This document shows, piece by piece, positions 8,255 to 16,662 of a DNA stretch of 64,000 bases (the stretch's first letter is position 1; every line of letters starts with the position of its first letter). A program made the translations under genes and the position numbers. The notes below the pieces were generated by a model that was not told the DNA's origin, made no database searches, and saw only the letters and a list, made by a program, of their open reading frames with translations. Source of the DNA: Sphingomonas sp. LR60 (GTDB lineage: Bacteria; Pseudomonadota; Alphaproteobacteria; Sphingomonadales; Sphingomonadaceae); contig NZ_JASPFK010000001.1 in NCBI RefSeq assembly GCF_036855935.1, positions 2,110,501 through 2,174,500 on the forward strand, read 5' to 3'.

Positions 8255-9844
8255 ATGACCTACCAGGACAGCGTCGTCGCCCTCGAAGGCACGATCATGC
8301 AGGCCGGCTCGGGCTGGGAAAGCATCCAACCCGAGGCGGTGGCGCGGATGCGATTGCAAAACCGCTTCAACACCGGGCTCGACATCGCGCGTCACACCGC
8401 CGCGGTGATGCGCCGCGACATGGCGGCCTATGATGCGGACCCGAGCGCCTACACCCAGTCGCTGGGCTGCTGGCACGGCTTCATCGCGCAGCAGAAGATC
8501 ATCAGCATCCGCAAGCATTTCGGCACCACAAAGGGCCGCTATCTCTATCTGTCGGGCTGGATGGTCGCGGCGCTGCGTAGCGACTTCGGCCCCCTTCCGG
8601 ACCAGTCGATGCACGAGAAGACCGCGGTGCCGGCGTTGATCGCGGAGATCTACACCTTCCTCAAACAGGCCGATGCGCGCGAGCTTGGCTTGCTGTTCCG
8701 CGACATCGACGCGGCCCGCGCCGCCGGCAACGCGATTGAGGCGCAGCGGTTGATCCACGCGGTCGATCATTACGACAGCCATGTCGTCCCGATCATCGCC
8801 GACATCGACGCCGGCTTCGGCAATGCCGAGGCGACCTATCTGCTCGCGCGCAAGATGATCGAGGCGGGCGCCTGCGCGCTCCAGATCGAGAATCAGGTCT
8901 CCGACGAAAAGCAATGCGGGCATCAAGACGGGAAGGTGACCGTGCCGCACGAGGACTTCCTCGCCAAGATCCGCGCCTGCCGCTACGCCTTCATGGAATT
9001 GGGCGTGCAGGACGGCATCATCGTCGCGCGCACCGACTCGCTCGGGGCCGGGCTGACCAAGCAGATCGCCTTCTCGCGCTCGCCCGGCGATCTAGCCGAC
9101 CGCTACAACGCCTTCCTCGACGCCGACCCGGTCGACGCGCCGGCACACGGCGACGTCCTGATCGAACGCGACGGCCAGTTGCTGCGGCCGAAGCGACTTG
9201 CGTCGAACCTGTTTCAGTTCCGCGCCGGCACCGGAGAGGATCGCTGCGTGCTGGATTGCGTCACCGCGCTACGCAACGGTGCCGACCTGTTGTGGATCGA
9301 GACCGAACGCCCCGTCATCGCGCAGATCGCCGGGATGGTCGATCGCATCCGCGCCGAAGTGCCTGACGCGAAGCTGGTCTATAACAATTCGCCGAGCTTC
9401 AACTGGACGCTCAACTTCCGCCAGCAAGTCTACGACCAATGGCTTACAGACGGACGCGACCTCACTGGCTACCAGCGCGCGCGCCTGATGGACGTCGGTT
9501 ACGACGAAACTGCGCTGGCGGCGGAGGCGGATGAGCATATCCGCACCTTCCAGCGCGACGCTTCGCAGCGTGCCGGCATCTTTCATCATCTGATCACGCT
9601 GCCGACCTATCATACCGCTGCCTTGGGCACCGATTTGCTGGCGCGCGACTATTTCGGCGCGGCGGGGATGCTCGGCTACGTCCAGCACGTGCAACGTCGT
9701 GAAATCCGGGAGGGAATCGATTGCGTTCGTCATCAGAACATGTCGGGCAGCGACATCGGCGACGACCATAAGGAGTATTTCGCCGGGGAGGCGGCCTTGA
9801 AGGCCGGCGGCGCGCACAACACGATGAACCAATTCGCCGCCTGA
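8255..9844 (+). CDS. aceA: Isocitrate lyase
   Basis: Cleaves isocitrate to glyoxylate and succinate, the first step of the glyoxylate shunt needed for growth on acetate or fatty acids. The 529-residue length and the sequence place it in the long Pseudomonas-type isocitrate lyase branch. Visible landmarks are the magnesium-binding IADIDAGFGN segment, the signature region with the catalytic Cys (EKQCGHQDGKVTVPHEDF) and YNNSPSFNW near the active site. It lies 10 bases after a 52-aa ORF and opposite a ScfR/RamB-type regulator. No malate synthase gene is in the window. Confidence 0.95.
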   Translation: MTYQDSVVALEGTIMQAGSGWESIQPEAVARMRLQNRFNTGLDIARHTAAVMRRDMAAYDADPSAYTQSLGCWHGFIAQQKIISIRKHFGTTKGRYLYLSGWMVAALRSDFGPLPDQSMHEKTAVPALIAEIYTFLKQADARELGLLFRDIDAARAAGNAIEAQRLIHAVDHYDSHVVPIIADIDAGFGNAEATYLLARKMIEAGACALQIENQVSDEKQCGHQDGKVTVPHEDFLAKIRACRYAFMELGVQDGIIVARTDSLGAGLTKQIAFSRSPGDLADRYNAFLDADPVDAPAHGDVLIERDGQLLRPKRLASNLFQFRAGTGEDRCVLDCVTALRNGADLLWIETERPVIAQIAGMVDRIRAEVPDAKLVYNNSPSFNWTLNFRQQVYDQWLTDGRDLTGYQRARLMDVGYDETALAAEADEHIRTFQRDASQRAGIFHHLITLPTYHTAALGTDLLARDYFGAAGMLGYVQHVQRREIREGIDCVRHQNMSGSDIGDDHKEYFAGEAALKAGGAHNTMNQFAA

Positions 9845-9952
9845 TCTCCTCCAAACTCACCTCGGCGACTTTTCGTCGCATTGTAATATTACTGCCGTTG
9901 CATGACGCGTTGCGGCATGACAGTAGCCATTCGCCTCGAGGGAGATGTTTGT

Positions 9953-10192
9953 ATGAAGAAGTTCCTGATGGCGGCTGCGGTCGCTTCGCTCGCCACCGTT
10001 CCTGCGGTTGCGGCTCCGGTCAACTCGGCTGTCAGCCTGTCGGTCGCCAAGTCGGTCCGCGCGTCGGCTCCGGCCGCGAAGAAGAACGAGCTGGCCGGTG
10101 GCGGTCTGATCGTTGCGGCCGTTGCGGCTGCGGCGGTGATCGCCGGCATCATCATCATCGCTGATGATGGCAACGATTCGGACAGCAACTAA
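9953..10192 (+). CDS. Small exported single-pass membrane protein of unknown function
   Basis: A 79-residue protein. It has a signal peptide (MKKFLMAAAVASLATVPAVA, cut before A-P-V-N), a short basic linker (RASAPAAKKNELAGG) and one strongly hydrophobic helix (about residues 50-69). The tail is very acidic, DDGNDSDSN. GGGAGATG lies before the ATG. An in-frame ATG at 9902 would spoil the signal peptide, so 9953 is preferred. Small proteins with this layout (Gly/Ala-rich helix then DDG/DSD tail) are, to my knowledge, common in sphingomonads and unassigned. A strong terminator follows directly, so it is monocistronic. Confidence 0.75.
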   Translation: MKKFLMAAAVASLATVPAVAAPVNSAVSLSVAKSVRASAPAAKKNELAGGGLIVAAVAAAAVIAGIIIIADDGNDSDSN

Positions 10193-10210
10193 GCTGTTTT
10201 GACGTTGAGG

Positions 10211-10245
10211 AAGGGGGAGCGGCGTTCGCGTCGCTCCCCCTTTTC
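10211..10245 (+). terminator. Rho-independent terminator
   Basis: An 11-bp perfect stem, AAGGGGGAGCG paired with CGCTCCCCCTT, with a 10-base loop and a TTTT run. It ends the small membrane protein gene and lies between it and the convergent opgH. Confidence 0.85.
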
Positions 10246-10313
10246 GTGCGTGCGTTGCGGCGCACCTGATCTGGAACCCCGCGTCGTGCCGGCCCCCGGT
10301 CGAGGAAGAAGCG

Positions 10314-12115
10314 TTACCCCGCCGCGACTGCCGGCACCGGCGGCGGCGTTTCGCGTCCGGCATCGGTCACGAACACCCCCGCCCGCGCCGCCCGCGCGCC
10401 CCAGCGCTCGCTCGCCGTCCACTGAACGATCAGCGGCGAGAGCAGCAACCCGGCGGTAACCGGCGCCAGCCACAGCGCCGCGGCCGGCATCAGCGGCGAC
10501 GACGCCAGCAACAACGCCCCCGCCAGCACATGCCAGCGGTAGCGCGGCAGGATTGCCGACATCGGCAGCCCGTCGACCCGGCGGTTCTGTGCATGCCATT
10601 CCGCCTTGCGCTGCGTCGCGACGCCCAGCAGGTCGATCGTCTGCGTCAACGCGATCCCCGGCGCGGCGAGCGTCGACAGCGGCACGTCGATCAACACCGA
10701 GCGCAGGATACCCATCGCCCCGCCCAGCGCCCGGCGGCGCTGCGCATCGCCCAGCGCATGGATGATGCCGAGCAGCTTCGGCCCGAACAGCAACGCCAGC
10801 GTCAGTTCGAGCACCATCCCCGACGGATCACCCGACATCAGCCCCGGCTCCCCGCGCACCGCCTGCACGACGCTGACCGCGATCAGCAGCAACCACAGGG
10901 AGAGGCTAGATAGCCCGCCGCCCCGAGCAGCAATTGCAGACGGTTGACCCAATGAAATCCCGATGCGCCGAGCAATTGGAGATGCTGGAGATTGCCCTGT
11001 GCCCAGCGCCGGTCTCGCACCCCGGCATCGATCAGCGTCGGGGGATATTCCTCGAACGTCTCCTCGGTCATCACCATGTGCACGCGCCAGCCGCGCCGCC
11101 GCAGCAACGCCGCCTCGACGACGTCGTGGCTCATGATCGTGCCCCCGAACGGCGGTGCGCCCGGCAGCACCGGCAGCCCGCAACTGTCCGCAAACGCCCG
11201 CACGCGGATCAGCGCATTGTGCCCCCAGAAAGTCGCCTCCGCTCCCGACCACCACACCAGCCCGGCAGTTGCCGCGGGGCCATAGATGCGGCTGGAATAT
11301 TGCATCCAGCGCTGGAACAGCGTCGACGCGCCGATCACCTGCGGCACGGTCTGGAGCAGCGCGACGCTGGGGCGGCGATCCATGATCTGCGTCATGCCGA
11401 CGATCGTGTCGCCGCCCATCAGGCTGTCGGCGTCGAGCATCAGCATATAGTCATAGGCCGCGCCGTGCGTGCGCAGCCAGTCGGCGATATTGCCCGGCTT
11501 GCGGCCGACATTCTCGATGCGGCGACGGTAATAGATCGCGCACTCGGATCGCTCGGCAAGCGCCTGCCACGCCGCCACTTCCGCGGCTTCGTTCTCGGCG
11601 GCGGAGTCGCTCAGGATGAAAAAGTCGAACGCACCGCAGCTTCCAGTACGGGCCAGCGCCTCGGCCATGTGCGCGAGCCGCCCGCAGACCTCGCCAATAT
11701 CCTCGTTATGCACCGGCATCAGGATCGCGGTGCGGCCCTTCAACGGCTCGGACCAGCGCGGCATCGGAGTGAAGCCGGGATGCAAGCCAGTCGCCAGCAC
11801 GATATAGCCGACCACGGTGTTGATGAACCCGAAGGCGAGCAGCGCGAAGAGCGGGAAGAACACCGTCAGCAACAGCATGTCGCTGATCGTCAGCCCGTCG
11901 GTCAGCACCGACTCCTTGAGCGTCGTCGACGCCGCCAGCGCCAGCACCAACGTCAGCAGTACCAGCAAGGCGCGCCGCGCGAACGTATCCGCCCCCGATC
12001 CGATCGCGCCGTCGAACGGCTCCGGCGCGCGCTCAGGCGGCGGCGGACCGTCGAAGCGCTGCTCCGGCATCTCCAGCGGCGCGGGTCCGGGCAATCGCGG
12101 GCGCGGTTCGCTCAT
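10314..12115 (-). CDS. opgH: Glucans biosynthesis glucosyltransferase OpgH, broken by one base
   Basis: Inner-membrane processive beta-glucosyltransferase that makes the backbone of osmoregulated periplasmic glucans. N-terminal membrane helices lead into a GT2 domain with ILMPVHNED, the DADSLMGG metal site and RRWAQGNLQHL (the Q/RxxRW-type motif). The reading frame then stops after GAAGYLASP, and the remaining C-terminal helices (from LWLLLIAVSVVQ) continue in the next frame. Adding one C to the CCC run complementary to 10898-10900 restores a continuous 600-residue protein. This is probably an assembly error and otherwise a pseudogene. The ATG overlaps the opgG stop by four bases. Confidence 0.88.
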
Positions 12116-13602
12116 GATCGGTAGAGCGGCATCAGCAGCGTCTCGCTCAGCGTCGTGGTGCCACGCTTCAGGAACAGTCGCACATCGGCCGGTCCGTTGG
12201 CGTGCGGCGCGATATCGGCAGTCACGCGCCAGCGGTTGCGCTGGCCGACCACCGGGTAAGCGGCGCTTTCCAGCAGCTTGCCCTTCGCGATACCGATCTC
12301 GGCACTGACCCCGCTTTGCCGCGTCAGCCCGGCGAGCCCCTCGCCGACGAAATCGGCGACCAGCTTCACCGCACCCGCGACCGGCTCGGCGCCGGGGCGC
12401 CCCGCGCTGCCGGTCCAAGTGTCGACGACATGCGCGACCCGGTCCAGCGTCGGATCGTCGCCGCCCCAGGTCAATCGATAGTCATAGGCAAGCCGCTGCC
12501 CGGCACGCACCGGCGCACCCGGCGTCCAGAAGCAGACGACATTATCGGTCGTCTCGCCCGCAGTCGGGAACGCATAGAGAATGACCCGCCCGCTGCCCCA
12601 TTGCCCCCGCGGCTCGATCCACAGGTTCGGGCGGCGATCGTAGAACGCCCCGTCATCCTGGTAATGATCGAAATTGCGGTCGCGCTGGAGCAGCCCGAAC
12701 CCGCGGACGTCATCCGCGGCGAAACTGTCGGTGGTCGGCTGCGCCGGGTTGCGCAGCGGCCGCCAGACGCGCTCGCCGCCGGCGGTCTGCATCGCGAGCC
12801 CGTCGGAATCGTGGATCTCGGGGCGCCAGTCGGCGGCGGTCTTGTGGCTGCGATCGTCGTACCAGAACATGCTGGTCGCCGGCGCGATGCCGAGCCGCGC
12901 GACCGGCTTTCTCAGGAACAGCACCGAGGACACGTCCTGCACCACTGCCTTGGGATGACGCGAGACGAAGCGATACGCGCCGGTCAGGCTGTCGCCATCG
13001 AGCAGCGCATAGATCGTATAGCCGCCGTCGCCGAGCGGCTCGATCCAGAATTCGGTAAAGACCGGAAATTCTTCCTTTTCCAGCCCGGTATCGATCGCGA
13101 TCCCGCGCGCCGAGAGCCCATATTGATCGAGCGCCCCCGCCGAGCGGAAATAGGACGCGCCCATATAGGCGAGCCAGTCGCTGTCCTTGCCCTGCTCCAT
13201 GACGCGGAAGCCAGCGAAGCCGGAGGCCGGGGTGACGCCCGGCTTGGTCTCGAACAGCGACGGCGAGTAGTCGACCCGCGTCGCGCGGCCATTGGCGACG
13301 ACGTTGAGCGTGACCGGAACCGGCGCATACTTGCCGAGCGGAAACGGGCGGATGCCGCCCGCCAGCGTCTTGTCGGCGCGATACCGGATGCCCCCGACCG
13401 CGTCATAATCGAGCGCAGCGGCGGCGGCGACCGGTGGCACCGCGCGATAAGGTTGCTTCGCCAGCGCCTCCGCGCGTTGTTGAAGGACCGCCCAGGAGAA
13501 AGGCGTCGAGCTGCCCGCGCGCGCCTGCGCCCGGGCCAGCGCCGGCCAGAGCGCCGCAGCGCCCGTCGCCAGCATCGCATCGCGTCGGCTGATAATCGTC
13601 AT
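12112..13602 (-). CDS. opgG: Glucan biosynthesis protein OpgG/OpgD, Tat-exported
   Basis: Periplasmic protein needed to branch or trim osmoregulated periplasmic glucans. The 496-residue product begins MTIISRRDAMLATGAAALWP, a twin-arginine signal, which is more like E. coli OpgD than the Sec-dependent OpgG. Family landmarks include the FWYDDRSH segment, RPNLWIEPRG and the two-domain length. An upstream in-frame ATG at 13656 would add 18 residues before the Tat motif and is less likely. It is the first gene of an opgG-opgH operon (four-base overlap with opgH). The choice between OpgG and OpgD cannot be settled here. Confidence 0.85.
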   Translation of the reverse strand: MTIISRRDAMLATGAAALWPALARAQARAGSSTPFSWAVLQQRAEALAKQPYRAVPPVAAAAALDYDAVGGIRYRADKTLAGGIRPFPLGKYAPVPVTLNVVANGRATRVDYSPSLFETKPGVTPASGFAGFRVMEQGKDSDWLAYMGASYFRSAGALDQYGLSARGIAIDTGLEKEEFPVFTEFWIEPLGDGGYTIYALLDGDSLTGAYRFVSRHPKAVVQDVSSVLFLRKPVARLGIAPATSMFWYDDRSHKTAADWRPEIHDSDGLAMQTAGGERVWRPLRNPAQPTTDSFAADDVRGFGLLQRDRNFDHYQDDGAFYDRRPNLWIEPRGQWGSGRVILYAFPTAGETTDNVVCFWTPGAPVRAGQRLAYDYRLTWGGDDPTLDRVAHVVDTWTGSAGRPGAEPVAGAVKLVADFVGEGLAGLTRQSGVSAEIGIAKGKLLESAAYPVVGQRNRWRVTADIAPHANGPADVRLFLKRGTTTLSETLLMPLYRS

Positions 13603-13677
13603 GGCTGCGAAACAAGCTACGCCGCCAATTGTTGCAACGCAAAACGCCCGCGACACGCCGCCGCGTGCGCACGACGA

Positions 13678-14473
13678 TCAGACCGAAACCGCTGCCTTGA
13701 TATGCGGTTGCGCCTCGTAACCGTTCAGCACGAAGTCCTCCGGCTCGTACGTGTCGATCGACGCCGGCCGTCGCGCCAGCGTCAGCGTCGGCAGCACGGT
13801 CGGGCTGCGCGCGAGCTGCGTCTCGGCCTGGTCGAGATGGTTGAGGTACAGATGGCAGTCGCCGCCGGTCCAGATGAACTCGCCGACTTCCAGGTCGCAT
13901 TGCTGCGCGAGCATGTGAGTCAGCAGCGCGTAGCTGGCGATGTTGAACGGCACGCCCAGGAAGATATCCGCCGAGCGCTGGTACAATTGCAGCGACAGCC
14001 GCCCGTTGGTGACATGCGTCTGGAACAGGCAGTGGCACGGGCTGAGCGCCATGGCGTGCAGCTCACCGGGGTTCCAGGCGGTGACGATCTGCCGCCGCGA
14101 CGCCGGACGCATGCGAGATCTCGTCGATCAGCGCGGCGATCTGATCGATCTGCCGCCCGTCCGCCGCCGCCCACTCCCGCCATTGCTTGCCATAGACCGG
14201 GCCCAAATCGCCATTTTCGTCGGCCCATTCGTCCCAGATGCTGACCTTGCGCTCCTGCAACCAGCGGACGTTGGTGTCGCCGCGCAGGAACCACAAAAGT
14301 TCGATGATGATCGAGCGCAGATGAAGCTTCTTGGTGGTCAGGACCGGAAAGCCCTGCGCCAGATCGAAGCGCATCTGATGCCCGAAGACGCTGAGCGTCC
14401 CGGTGCCGGTTCGGTCGTCCTGCCGCACGCCCGAATCGAGCACGCGACGCATGAGGTCGAGATATTGCTGCAC
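13678..14473 (-). CDS. thyA: Thymidylate synthase, frame broken by one base
   Basis: Methylates dUMP to dTMP with methylene-tetrahydrofolate. The N-terminal half ([37 protein letters not shown]) and the C-terminal half (active-site Cys in [36 protein letters not shown] at the end) lie in two frames. They meet at 14107-14113, where seven bases stand where six are needed. Removing one base gives exactly 264 residues, the E. coli ThyA length. The start is a GTG. ThyA is normally required unless thyX exists elsewhere, so an assembly error is the likeliest explanation. Confidence 0.9.
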
Positions 14474-14531
14474 GCCGCGGTTCGTAGCGCGACACGCGCA
14501 GTCGCGCCACCATGCCGGCCCGCTTCCAAAT

Positions 14532-14627
14532 CGTCATCCCCGCAGAGGCGGGGATCCAGACGCGCAGGTTCCTCGATATAAGCGCACCGTCCGAGGTTCT
14601 GGATTCCCGCCTACGCGGGAATGACGA
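14532..14627. repeat. Intergenic inverted repeat, family 1 (copy c)
   Basis: Left arm CGTCATCCCCGCAGAGGCGG and right arm CCGCCTACGCGGGAATGACG with the AGACGCGCAGGTT core. It fills about half of the 210-base gap between thyA and the methyltransferase. I see nothing else in that gap. Confidence 0.85.
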
Positions 14628-14683
14628 GCTTGAAGACCGACGACCCGAATCAAACCCGGTACAACGAAAGAGTCGTCAACCGC

Positions 14684-15394
14684 TCACTTCATCCGGCAGG
14701 CAACGATCTCCGCCGGATCGGGCCGCCGCCCCGCCGCGCGAAACGTCGCCAGATACCCGCCCGCAGACCGCAGCTCGCGGAACCCGACCTGCGCGTACCC
14801 CACCGCCGCGAACTCGCAGCGCAACAAACGCGGCGGCGTGCCGTGCTGCTCGGTCGGGCGATCGGCATCGACCACCACCACAAGCCCGTCGCGGCGCAGC
14901 GACGGCCGCATCCGCCACAGGAATTCATACGGCTGGCCGATCTCATGATACATGTGCACCATGAAGATCCGGTCGAAGCTGTTGTCGGGCAGCCGCGGAT
15001 CGGCCGGCAGCCCCAAGCGCACGCTGACATTGTCGAGCCGCTCGCGCGCGACACGTTCCGCCAGCGCCTCGTGGACGGCCGGCACCACGTCCTCCGCCAG
15101 CACGCGCCCGTTGTCACCGACGCGCGCCGCCAGCCGGATCGTGTAATAGCCCTCGCCCGCGCCGAGATCGGCGACCGTCATCCCCTTGCGGATATCGGCG
15201 AGATCCATGACGCGCCCGGCCTCACCCAGCCGGTCGCGCGTCTCCTCATTCGACCAGCGCGGCGAGACGATGTTCGCGATCGGGCGGTCGGCGGCCGGGA
15301 ACGGTCCCGGCTCCTTCGCCTTGTGCTTGATGAGCGGCTGCGACCCGTCGCATGCCCCCAGCAGCAGCAACGCCACCGCCGCGATGCGGAGCAT
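14684..15394 (-). CDS. Class I SAM-dependent methyltransferase with a lipoprotein signal
   Basis: A 236-residue protein with a Rossmann-type methyltransferase core: motif I VADLGAGEGYYT, motif with ERLDNVSVRLG, and DRIFMVHMYHEI. The N-terminus MLRIAAVALLLLGACDG is a lipoprotein signal with lipobox LLGAC, so the predicted enzyme would be anchored outside the cytosol. That is odd for a SAM-dependent enzyme because the cofactor is cytosolic. The start at 15394 was chosen so that the signal starts the protein; six more residues are possible. It directly follows prfB. Substrate is unknown, and it need not methylate anything. Confidence 0.75.
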   Translation of the reverse strand: MLRIAAVALLLLGACDGSQPLIKHKAKEPGPFPAADRPIANIVSPRWSNEETRDRLGEAGRVMDLADIRKGMTVADLGAGEGYYTIRLAARVGDNGRVLAEDVVPAVHEALAERVARERLDNVSVRLGLPADPRLPDNSFDRIFMVHMYHEIGQPYEFLWRMRPSLRRDGLVVVVDADRPTEQHGTPPRLLRCEFAAVGYAQVGFRELRSAGGYLATFRAAGRRPDPAEIVACRMK

Positions 15395-15412
15395 AGGCGC
15401 GCACGTCGCCAC

Positions 15413-16540
15413 TTAGTCGACGTCTTCCACGACGACCGCCTCGCCGGAGACGCGCTGCGACAACGCCGCGGCCATGAACTCGTCGAGATCGCCGTCCAGC
15501 ACGTCGCCCGGCGCGGTGCTGGTCGTGCCAGTGCGCAGGTCCTTCACCAGCTGGTACGGCTGCAGCACGTAGCTGCGGATCTGGTGGCCCCAGCCGATGT
15601 CGGTCTTGGTGGCGTTCTCGGCGTTGGCGATTGCCTCGCGCTCGGCCAGCTCACGCTCGTACAGGCGTGCGCGCAGCTGGTTATACGCCTCCGCCTTGTT
15701 CTTGTGCTGCGACCGCTGGTTTTGGCACTGCACCACGATACCGGTCGGCAAGTGCGTGATACGCACCGCGGAATCGGTCGTGTTGATGTGCTGCCCGCCC
15801 GCGCCCGACGCGCGATAGGTGTCGATGCGCAACTCGCTCTCGTTGATCTCGACCTCGATATTGTCGTCGATCACCGGATAGACCCACACGCTCGAAAAGC
15901 TCGTGTGACGGCGCGCGGCGCTGTCGTACGGGCTGATCCGCACCAGCCGGTGGACGCCGGATTCGACCTTGGCATAGCCGTAGGCGTTCTCGCCCTTGAC
16001 CAGCAACGTCGCGCTCTTGATCCCGGCCTGCTCACCGGCGTGATAGTCGATCAGCTCGACCTTCATGCCCCGCCGCTCCGCCCAGCGCGTGTACATGCGC
16101 TGGAGCATCCCGGCCCAGTCCTGGCTCTCGGTCCCGCCCGCGCCGGCGTTGATCTCGATATAGCTGTCGTTGGCATCCGCCTCGCCCGCCAGCAGCGCTT
16201 TGACCTTGTCGGCCTGCGCACGATCGGCGAGCGCCTTGAGGGCGGCGACGCCCTCTTCGGCCATCTCGGCATCGCCCTCGGCATCGGCCATCTCGATCAG
16301 CTCGGCGGTGTCCGACAGCTCGCGCTCGATATCGCGCGTCGCGGTGATCGCCTCGTCCAGCCGGCGACGCTCGCGCATCACCGCCTGCGCTTCCTTGGGG
16401 TTGTTCCACAGCGCCTGATCCTCGACGCGCGCGTTGAGTTCGTCGAGGCGACGCAACGCGCGGTCCCAGTCGAGGAATCGGCGCAGCAGCGCCAGCGCCT
16501 CGTTGATGCTGTCGACATGGGCCTGCGCTTCGGCGCGCAT
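15413..16540 (-). CDS. prfB: Peptide chain release factor 2
   Basis: Recognises UGA and UAA stop codons and triggers peptide release. The 375-residue protein has the domain order of RF2. It carries [11 protein letters not shown] in domain 1-2, the hydrolysis motif GAGGQHIN (GGQ) and the downstream NQRSQHKNK segment. The codon-reading tripeptide reads SPY in [14 protein letters not shown] where E. coli RF2 has SPF. No internal UGA frameshift signal is present near the start, unlike E. coli. TTGGAG precedes the ATG. It is downstream of PBP1A on the same strand with a 122-base gap. Confidence 0.95.
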   Translation of the reverse strand: MRAEAQAHVDSINEALALLRRFLDWDRALRRLDELNARVEDQALWNNPKEAQAVMRERRRLDEAITATRDIERELSDTAELIEMADAEGDAEMAEEGVAALKALADRAQADKVKALLAGEADANDSYIEINAGAGGTESQDWAGMLQRMYTRWAERRGMKVELIDYHAGEQAGIKSATLLVKGENAYGYAKVESGVHRLVRISPYDSAARRHTSFSSVWVYPVIDDNIEVEINESELRIDTYRASGAGGQHINTTDSAVRITHLPTGIVVQCQNQRSQHKNKAEAYNQLRARLYERELAEREAIANAENATKTDIGWGHQIRSYVLQPYQLVKDLRTGTTSTAPGDVLDGDLDEFMAAALSQRVSGEAVVVEDVD

Positions 16541-16662
16541 AACTTTACTCCAAGGTCACGCCGCGCCGGCCAGAAGGGGATCCCGACCGGCACGAGCGGG
16601 GCTACGTGACCGGGGAATCCCGGCGACTGGCTGGGACGACGAAAAAACGTTCTACCGACGAC

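Noticed and set aside
10898..14113. Programmed frameshifts in opgH or thyA
   Set aside because: No slippery heptamer with a downstream pseudoknot context is seen, these families do not use frameshifting, and the same kind of break occurs in five other unrelated genes.
16480..16540. Programmed +1 frameshift in prfB
   Set aside because: The frame is continuous from the ATG and no in-frame TGA occurs near codon 26 as in E. coli.
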